Shown: one piece after another, positions 1-4,672 of the stretch
How positions within the stretch are numbered: position 1 is the first letter of the stretch
Layout: each line of letters begins with the position of its first letter
Origin: Polyangia bacterium
Lineage (GTDB): Bacteria; Myxococcota_A; Polyangia; Polyangiales; Polyangiaceae
DNA: 5,449 bases
Direction: 5' to 3'
Assembly (NCBI GenBank): GCA_030433055.1
Contig: JAUILJ010000609.1
Location: 1-5,449, forward strand
Translations under genes and position numbers: made by a program
Notes under the pieces: model-generated
Databases searched by the model: none
What the model was told of the DNA's origin: nothing
Seen by the model: only the letters and a program-made list of their open reading frames with translations

Positions 1-317
1 CCCGAGGCGAAGCTCGCCTCGACTCTGGCGAGCGCTCTGGCGCGGCGGTCGATGTCCATGCTTCGTAGCGGCGTGAGGCTCCCGCTGAGCAGGGGGCCCA
101 ACAGGCTGAGGGCGAACAGGCCGAGCAGGTAGGAACCCCGCGCGTCCGCGCCGATGCGTTCGAGGAAGTCGTCCAGCTCGCGGCCGAGCCAGCTCAGGCG
201 CTGTTTCGGGGGCGCGCCTGCCTCGGACGCGAACAGGCACTCCGCGACAGCGAGCGCTGCGGCGATGGCCCGGGGCCGGTGGAGGTCTCTGGGGGGCGCG
301 AGGTCGCCGTCGGGCAC
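1..317 (-). CDS. Probable GMC-family oxidoreductase, N-terminal fragment (runs off the left edge)
   Basis: The minus-strand frame is open from the stop of the LuxR gene (462-464) to base 1, without a stop. From a GTG at 317-315 it gives 105 residues before the window ends. The protein shows an Ala/Leu-rich helix (about 15-30), then RELDDFLERIG (46-56), a hydrophobic stretch YLLGLFALSLLGPLLSG (63-79), and a segment ending RALARVEASF (94-103). This order resembles the helical N-terminal extension (gluconate 2-dehydrogenase subunit 3-like) that precedes the FAD domain in many bacterial GMC/long-chain alcohol oxidase proteins. The FAD-binding GxGxxG motif would lie outside the window, so the assignment rests on this extension alone. 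The start is uncertain: TTG codons at 356 and 332 are alternatives, and none has a clear Shine-Dalgarno. If correct, the enzyme would oxidise an alcohol or aldehyde intermediate of the pathway encoded upstream. The roughly 145 bases between it and the LuxR gene show no distinct signal. It could instead be an uncharacterised helical protein. Confidence 0.5.
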   Translation of the reverse strand, partial: MPDGDLAPPRDLHRPRAIAAALAVAECLFASEAGAPPKQRLSWLGRELDDFLERIGADARGSYLLGLFALSLLGPLLSGSLTPLRSMDIDRRARALARVEASFAS

Positions 318-461
318 GCCCTGGGCGCTCAACGCCAGCGCGTCTGCGTCAAGCAAGCTGGGGTGGGAGGTTGCCCCGGCTGTTGCAGCTTCACAAGTAC
401 CCGTGGATCGACAGCTGGAGGTCGCTGGCGCACGGGCTTTCCGTCGAGGGTGGACGCGCGG

Positions 462-1166
462 TCAGCCGAAGCTGAGCGGGGGAGGAATGCTCGTGTGTCG
501 GTCCGCCTCCGCGCTGCGCTCGCTGTTTGGGCTGCGCTCGACCTGTTGGGAGAGCACGTCTCGGAGCACACTGCGCATCAGCGCGTCCATCGACGCCTGA
601 CCCGTCTTGCGCAGCAGGCCCCTCACCTGGCTCTTGAGGGTGTTCTCGCTGATGCGAAAGCGGGCGAGGAGCTCGCTTCGACGTACCCCCTCGAGCCCGG
701 CGGCCACCAACGCGTGCTCGCGCGTCGTCAGCTCGTAGTCCTGCCCGAAGCGGGACAAGTACCCGTCGAGCTCTTTGCGTTCGACGGGACAGAAGCCTTG
801 CGCGTGGCGGATGAAGCGCTCGACGTCGGCGGCCTGGAGTGGAGCGACCAGGCAACGGGCACGCAGCGGATGCGCCAAGTTGATCAGCTCGGGTTGTTCG
901 GTGGGGACCACCACGAGCAACGGGAGCAGTGGCCAATCCGCGCGGATACGATGTAGCGCCGCGCGGATGCCCACGATGCGCAGGTCCACGATGAGCCCCT
1001 GAACAGGCTGGGTGCTCAGGCGCTCCAGGGCGTCCTCCACGTTCGTGAGACAGACCACTTCGTCGAACAGCCTCGAGGAGGGGACGAAGCGATAGCCTGC
1101 AGCGTCGACAGCAGGCTCGAGAGGAAGCGCCGTGGGCACATCCGCATGTAGAAACAGAAAACCCAC
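462..1166 (-). CDS. LuxR-type transcriptional regulator with degenerate receiver-like N-terminus
   Basis: The 234-residue protein ends with a LuxR/GerE-type helix-turn-helix at about residues 144-203: LTTRE (146-150) opens it, RRSELLARF (162-170) is the scaffold helix, and ISENTLKSQVRGLLRKTG (172-189) is the recognition helix region. The first 120 residues have the size and alternating pattern of a receiver domain, with a strand FLFLHAD (3-9) and LIVDLRI (58-64) placing Asp61 where the phosphoacceptor would be. The acidic pair is reduced to Asp9, the switch Thr/Ser is absent (LLVVVP, 83-88), and the conserved Lys-Pro is Ala-Pro (VAP, 107-109). Phosphorylation-dependent control is therefore doubtful. 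The C-terminal 30 residues are polar and Pro-rich, probably disordered. The GTG start is chosen because an in-frame TGA lies two codons upstream (1170-1172) and the first beta-strand begins right after it. Its place between the PLP enzyme (37-base gap) and the GMC-like gene suggests a pathway-specific regulator of the same operon. Confidence 0.83.
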   Translation of the reverse strand: MGFLFLHADVPTALPLEPAVDAAGYRFVPSSRLFDEVVCLTNVEDALERLSTQPVQGLIVDLRIVGIRAALHRIRADWPLLPLLVVVPTEQPELINLAHPLRARCLVAPLQAADVERFIRHAQGFCPVERKELDGYLSRFGQDYELTTREHALVAAGLEGVRRSELLARFRISENTLKSQVRGLLRKTGQASMDALMRSVLRDVLSQQVERSPNSERSAEADRHTSIPPPLSFG

Positions 1167-1169
1167 GTC

Positions 1170-1196
1170 TCAAAACCTACGAAAACGGGCGGTCAT
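1170..1196 (-). other. Eight-codon leader ORF in frame with the LuxR gene
   Basis: In the 37-base gap after the PLP enzyme, ATG at 1196-1194 opens an eight-codon reading frame, MTARFRRF, closed by TGA at 1172-1170. It is in the same frame as the LuxR gene, whose GTG start follows after one further codon (GAC). There is no strong Shine-Dalgarno in front of it. It could carry ribosomes to the weakly equipped GTG start (translational coupling), or it may be chance. If the TGA were a sequencing error or a nonsense change, the regulator would gain ten residues at its N-terminus. Confidence 0.2.
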
Positions 1197-1203
1197 GGCA
1201 AGG

Positions 1204-2400
1204 TCAGACCGGTTTGGACCTGGAAATTTTCCCTAGGAGCTGTGAAATCATGGAAACTGCCGATATGCAGTCATTGGGTGTCGCACAGGGGTGCGGGGAC
1301 ACTCGCATCCCGCCTCCAGGTCGAAAGTCGACATCGACGCGGGCTCGCTCCAGCTGATCGACCAGCTGTTGCTGCGCAGAAACTTCCAGGTGCCGAAAGT
1401 CGAGGGTCACCGTCCCGCACCTCGCGTCTGCTGTGCGCGGGGTCAGCACGCCGATGCCCGCGTCGTCGGCGGCCTCGAGCAGCGTCCCGGTGAGCCGCAG
1501 GCTCGCGTCGCGTAGGCGATCGATGCCTTGCTCGAGCACGAAGCGCAGCCCAGCGCGTGCTCCGTAGACTGGCTCGACTGCTGGGGTGCCCTGTTGGAAG
1601 CGTCGGGCTCCGGGGGCGGGCTCGTACTGGTCAGAGAAGGCCGGGAAATGGGCGTCGCCTATCCAGCCCGGGGCGGCCGGTTCGATTGAATCAGCCAGAC
1701 GCGCCTCCACGTACATGAACGCGAGCCCCATGCTGGCTGCGCACAGCCACTTGTGGTTCCCGGCGACCATCACGTGGGGCATGTCCTCAGGGTTGGTCAG
1801 GCTCAACGGAACCACCCCGACGCCTTGGTACGCGTCGACGATGCAGAGCGCGCCAACTGCGCGACAGCGCCGGCTGAGGGCATGGAGGTCGATCAATGCC
1901 CCCGTGTATGGCGCCACCCAGGGGACGACGACCGCAGCCGTGCGCTCATCCAGCGCCCCGACGAGTTCGACACTTCGCTCGCCCCCGGGAGGCAAGCATC
2001 GTTCGACGAGTTCGATTTCGAACCCGCGCTGGGCTTGTGCCTGCCAAACGAAGCGGGTGGATGGGAAGTTCTGCGCACTCACCAGGATACGTCGACGCTC
2101 GCCGGAGGCGGGCAGCGCAGCGGCGATCTGAGCGAGGCCGGTCGTGGCGCTCGGGCACAGCGCCAGGTTCCTAGGGGACGTCTGCAGCAACCGGCCCAGA
2201 TCGCTCCGCATGGCTTCGATAGCCACGAGCTGGGCCGGGATGCCTGCGCACCGCTGCAGCAGCGTCTCGTGATACTCCGCTAGATCGTCGAGCGCCGCGC
2301 GGGGCATGGGCCCCAGAGCGTGGCTCGCGAGGTAGTTGCGCTCCACGAGGACCGGGAACTGTCCTCGAGCGCGCTGGAGTTCGTCGTCTAGATGCGCCAC
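1204..2400 (-). CDS. PLP-dependent class V aminotransferase / kynureninase-like enzyme
   Basis: The 398-residue length is normal for fold-type I class V PLP enzymes. Visible landmarks in order: NYLASHALGPMP (22-33), an N-terminal substrate-loop motif shared with kynureninases and isopenicillin N epimerase-like proteins; SATTGLAQ (84-91), the phosphate-binding turn; VDAYQGVG (188-195), with Asp189 expected to pair with the pyridine nitrogen; GNHKWLC (214-220), with Lys217 as the Schiff-base lysine; RRFQQGTPAVEP (266-277), the GTP motif typical of this group; and MRVSPH (365-370), with Arg366 placed to bind a substrate carboxylate. All catalytic residues expected are present. Family members do transamination, beta-elimination, desulfuration, epimerisation or kynurenine cleavage, so the reaction cannot be fixed from sequence; HKWL instead of YKYL argues against a true kynureninase. 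It begins 19 bases after the prenyltransferase-oxygenase gene with a strong ribosome binding site, so it is probably co-expressed and acts on the amino-acid part of the same substrate. Confidence 0.88.
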   Translation of the reverse strand: MAHLDDELQRARGQFPVLVERNYLASHALGPMPRAALDDLAEYHETLLQRCAGIPAQLVAIEAMRSDLGRLLQTSPRNLALCPSATTGLAQIAAALPASGERRRILVSAQNFPSTRFVWQAQAQRGFEIELVERCLPPGGERSVELVGALDERTAAVVVPWVAPYTGALIDLHALSRRCRAVGALCIVDAYQGVGVVPLSLTNPEDMPHVMVAGNHKWLCAASMGLAFMYVEARLADSIEPAAPGWIGDAHFPAFSDQYEPAPGARRFQQGTPAVEPVYGARAGLRFVLEQGIDRLRDASLRLTGTLLEAADDAGIGVLTPRTADARCGTVTLDFRHLEVSAQQQLVDQLERARVDVDFRPGGGMRVSPHPCATPNDCISAVSMISQLLGKISRSKPV

Positions 2401-2402
2401 TG

Positions 2403-2410
2403 CCCTCTCC
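2403..2410 (-). promoter_or_regulatory. Ribosome binding site of the PLP enzyme
   Basis: GGAGAGGG on the minus strand lies in the 19-base gap after the upstream stop. Its GGAG core is six bases before the GTG at 2400-2398. This strong match supports the GTG start of the PLP enzyme. Confidence 0.7.
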
Positions 2411-2419
2411 GGGCCGATA

Positions 2420-4240
2420 CTAGCCGAACGTCACCCGGTACATTTCCGCAAAGAACCTGCGAGAGGCGTTGGCGATGTGCTCCGCGCCAGCAAGGGCTGC
2501 CTCCTCGGCTTCGCCCGTCGGGATCAGCGCGGCGATCTCCGCGGAATCGTCGGCGTGGTCCACTTCCAAGACCGTGTGCAGGTCCAGCCACTCCAGGGTG
2601 TCACCCGCGACCTGCTTCTGCCGCGCGAACTGCTCTGCGACGAAGGTATCGACTTGCTTGCCGAACACTTCGACCAGCAGCGACGCTCCGACCCCGAACC
2701 AAGGATCCGCCGAAACGTATTCCAGCTCGAGGGCGTCAGACAGGGCTCGAGCGGGTGCCAGCGGGTTCTCCGTCTTGGCGCGATGCTGGTCGAGGCCGCT
2801 GATGAGTCGAGCGAACAGCGCCTTGTGAGCCTGGTCGAAGTCACCCGCTCCAAGCTCGTCGTGGAGTTGCTTGGCGAGCAGGGCGCGAATCGCATCGCCC
2901 GGCGCTCTGGCGGTGAGCGCCGCCAGTCGACGCGGAAACTCCTGGACGATGGCGACGTCGAAGTTCTTCATCAGCAGCCAGAGGCGTTCCAGGCTGACTG
3001 GCTCACGCGCCATGCGTCGGAAGTAGGGCAGGTGGGTCAGGGAGTGACGCTCGAAACGCTGAACCAGTTCGCCCACGCGCTCCTTGTGATTGACGGCCTT
3101 CAGCCGCCGCTCACTCGCCCGATCCGTCCCGAACGCCAAGGGAGAGAAATAGACCGTGGAGCGGGCAACGTTTTGTTCCTCGCGGAAGGAAACATAGCTC
3201 ATCAGACCACGCAAGTCGTCCAGCGGTCTTGGTGCGAGGCCCCGCACCGCTGCTTCCAGCTCGGTGGAGGGTAGGTCAAAGTCCGCGGCAAAATCCAGCA
3301 GGCGGCGCAGCGCGAGCGCGTCGCTTTCCACGTAGCTCTCCAAGGGAAAATACAGCGTCGCGTTCACGGGTTCGCTGCGCGATGAAGAATTGAACGCGAA
3401 GCTGCTGACCACCGGACGGGTAAGGTACGGACCTGCTCCCACACCCAGCGCGCGCGTTGCCTCCTTCACGCTTTCCTTGCGGTAACTGCTGGCGGAGCGA
3501 AACAGCGCGTCGAGATGTTCCGCGGTTGTCTCGTGGTGGCGCAGGTACAGCTTGACCCGAGCCGACGAGGAGTTGTCGACGTCGATGGAGAGGTAGGCGA
3601 GCTGATCCATCGACCTGTCGCGCCGCGTGGTCAGTTCGGCGATCACGGGCCAAGCTTCAGCGAAGCCGATCTGATGAAGTGCCTCCTCGGTGAGCGCCGG
3701 GCGGAGTTCTTGACCCCAGCTGGCCAGGTCAAAGTAGACCTTCACGCTCGGGATCTCTCGCTTTGGGTGGAACTCCAGCGCATGCCAGATGCCAAACCGC
3801 CCCGCGGGTGGGTTGCCTTGCGGAGAGCGGGCGTCGATGAAGAGCCGCTCCAGGACCTCGCAGCGCTGGGTGTCGATGCCCCAGCGCTGGCCGATGCGCT
3901 GAGTCAGCCTGCGGCCTGCTTCCGACTGCCCTTCGAGACTCGGCTGTCCTCCCTGGGCCTCGACCAGGATTCGTACGACGTTGCCGTGCGGTGAGAGTGC
4001 GATGGATGGCTCGAACGGCGAGTGGTCCGAACAGACATCAGACTCCCAGTTTGGTGCCGTGGGGATCTCTTCATCGCCCCAGTCTTGCGTCAAGATCTCG
4101 AAGGCCTCAACCACGTCGGCTAGGCGAGACTCGAGCCCGGCCGCCGCGCATAGCGGGGTGAGCACATCGTGTCCCAATGAATTCCATGAGCGAGCCTCCA
4201 GCGCGCCTTTGGGCGGCCGGAGGTGAGGGGATGTCGACAT
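2420..4240 (-). CDS. Fusion of DMATS-type aromatic prenyltransferase and heme-oxygenase-like diiron oxygenase
   Basis: The single 606-residue frame contains two enzymes. Residues about 15-375 look like an ABBA-fold, DMATS-type indole prenyltransferase: SDHSPFEPS (71-79) holds Glu77, equivalent to the Glu that binds the indole NH in fungal DMATS; Arg90; KVYF (167-170); RVKLYL (228-233), the RxKxY diphosphate-binding signature; ATLYFPLESY (294-303); and TVYFSP (362-367). This is close to the full set of strand-end Arg/Lys/Tyr residues that shield the allyl cation. Residues about 388-606 are alpha-helical and match heme-oxygenase-like diiron proteins (SznF, BesC and UndA group): Glu434, Glu462 with His472 ten residues on (DELGAGDFDQAH), Glu524 (LVEVFG), and His555-x3-Glu559-x2-His562. 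That is a complete candidate ligand set. No stop, frameshift or signal peptide separates the halves. Inferred role: prenylate tryptophan or another indole, then N-oxygenate, desaturate or cleave it using O2. The ATG start has a good AAAGGA site. The regiochemistry and native substrate cannot be read from sequence. Confidence 0.87.
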   Translation of the reverse strand: MSTSPHLRPPKGALEARSWNSLGHDVLTPLCAAAGLESRLADVVEAFEILTQDWGDEEIPTAPNWESDVCSDHSPFEPSIALSPHGNVVRILVEAQGGQPSLEGQSEAGRRLTQRIGQRWGIDTQRCEVLERLFIDARSPQGNPPAGRFGIWHALEFHPKREIPSVKVYFDLASWGQELRPALTEEALHQIGFAEAWPVIAELTTRRDRSMDQLAYLSIDVDNSSSARVKLYLRHHETTAEHLDALFRSASSYRKESVKEATRALGVGAGPYLTRPVVSSFAFNSSSRSEPVNATLYFPLESYVESDALALRRLLDFAADFDLPSTELEAAVRGLAPRPLDDLRGLMSYVSFREEQNVARSTVYFSPLAFGTDRASERRLKAVNHKERVGELVQRFERHSLTHLPYFRRMAREPVSLERLWLLMKNFDVAIVQEFPRRLAALTARAPGDAIRALLAKQLHDELGAGDFDQAHKALFARLISGLDQHRAKTENPLAPARALSDALELEYVSADPWFGVGASLLVEVFGKQVDTFVAEQFARQKQVAGDTLEWLDLHTVLEVDHADDSAEIAALIPTGEAEEAALAGAEHIANASRRFFAEMYRVTFG

Positions 4241-4248
4241 GGCGAGGG

Positions 4249-4254
4249 TCCTTT
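4249..4254 (-). promoter_or_regulatory. Ribosome binding site of the prenyltransferase-oxygenase fusion
   Basis: AAAGGA on the minus strand sits eight bases before the ATG at 4240-4238, in the 30-base gap after the receiver gene. It fixes the start of the fusion gene and shows independent translation initiation there. Confidence 0.7.
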
Positions 4255-4270
4255 GAGTGGGGTTGAGGGG

Positions 4271-4672
4271 TTAGCTAAGCATCAGCCTACGCAGCTCCGT
4301 GGCGAGACGGCCGCTGTCGAAGTTCTTCTGGATCCAGCCGTCAGCCCCCACGGCACGCGCGCGCTCGCGCAGCGATTCCAGGTCCGCTGCCGAGTGGAGC
4401 ACGAGCCGTGTGGACTTGTGGGTCACCTTGCGCAGCAAGCCGAGCAGCCGGTCACCAGAGAGCGCGGGGATGTGCACATCGAGCAGCACGACGTCAGGCT
4501 CGAAGGCCCGCACGAGGTTCGAAGAGCCGATGGGCTCCGTCGTGGTAGCCACCTCGAAGCCCTCTGATCGGAGCATCGACTCGATGAGTCGCAGCTGTCG
4601 CTCGTCGTCGTCGATGACGAACACGCGCGGAGCGGCGGCTTGGCGGCTAGGATTGGGCATGGCTGCGACCAC
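4271..4672 (-). CDS. Stand-alone receiver-domain response regulator
   Basis: The 133-residue protein is one CheY-like receiver with no output domain. After a short tail, VFVIDDD (17-23) gives the acidic pocket, VVLLDVHIPALSG (61-73) places the phosphoacceptor at Asp65, Ser94 (LVLHSAAD) replaces the usual switch Thr, and Lys116 (IQKN) is the conserved lysine, followed by Asn instead of Pro. All phosphorylation residues are present, so it should accept a phosphoryl group, presumably within a phosphorelay with the kinase encoded just upstream. The GTG at 4672 is chosen because GGAA lies eight bases before it; an ATG four codons later (4660) has no such site but would also keep the whole domain. 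The gene overlaps the upstream gene by 26 bases (14 with the ATG), so the two are probably translationally coupled. It is followed after 30 bases by the biosynthetic fusion gene. With no DNA-binding part it must act through protein partners. Confidence 0.9.
   Translation of the reverse strand: MVAAMPNPSRQAAAPRVFVIDDDERQLRLIESMLRSEGFEVATTTEPIGSSNLVRAFEPDVVLLDVHIPALSGDRLLGLLRKVTHKSTRLVLHSAADLESLRERARAVGADGWIQKNFDSGRLATELRRLMLS

Noticed and set aside
3..21. Perfect inverted repeat with 8-base arms and a 3-base loop, a possible terminator hairpin
   Set aside because: It lies inside the open frame of the GMC-like gene and has no T-run on either side; such short GC-rich palindromes are expected by chance at this composition.
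154..956. Plus-strand open frames over the left part of the window
   Set aside because: They lie opposite the LuxR gene and the left-edge gene, are rich in Arg, Ser, Ala and Gly without any domain pattern, and are typical antisense frames of GC-rich DNA.
391..1173. 260-residue minus-strand frame overlapping the LuxR gene
   Set aside because: It is a shifted frame of the LuxR gene, extremely Arg/Pro/Ala-rich, with no motif; the LuxR frame has a clear helix-turn-helix.
2336..3274. 312-residue plus-strand frame opposite the diiron half of the fusion gene
   Set aside because: It is antisense to a frame with conserved metal-ligand motifs and has no recognisable family features or ribosome site.
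3276..3653. 125-residue minus-strand frame within the prenyltransferase region, considered as a sign of frameshift
   Set aside because: The main frame runs through without interruption and carries the RVKLY and LYFP motifs in this very region; the alternative frame is Arg-rich and motif-free.
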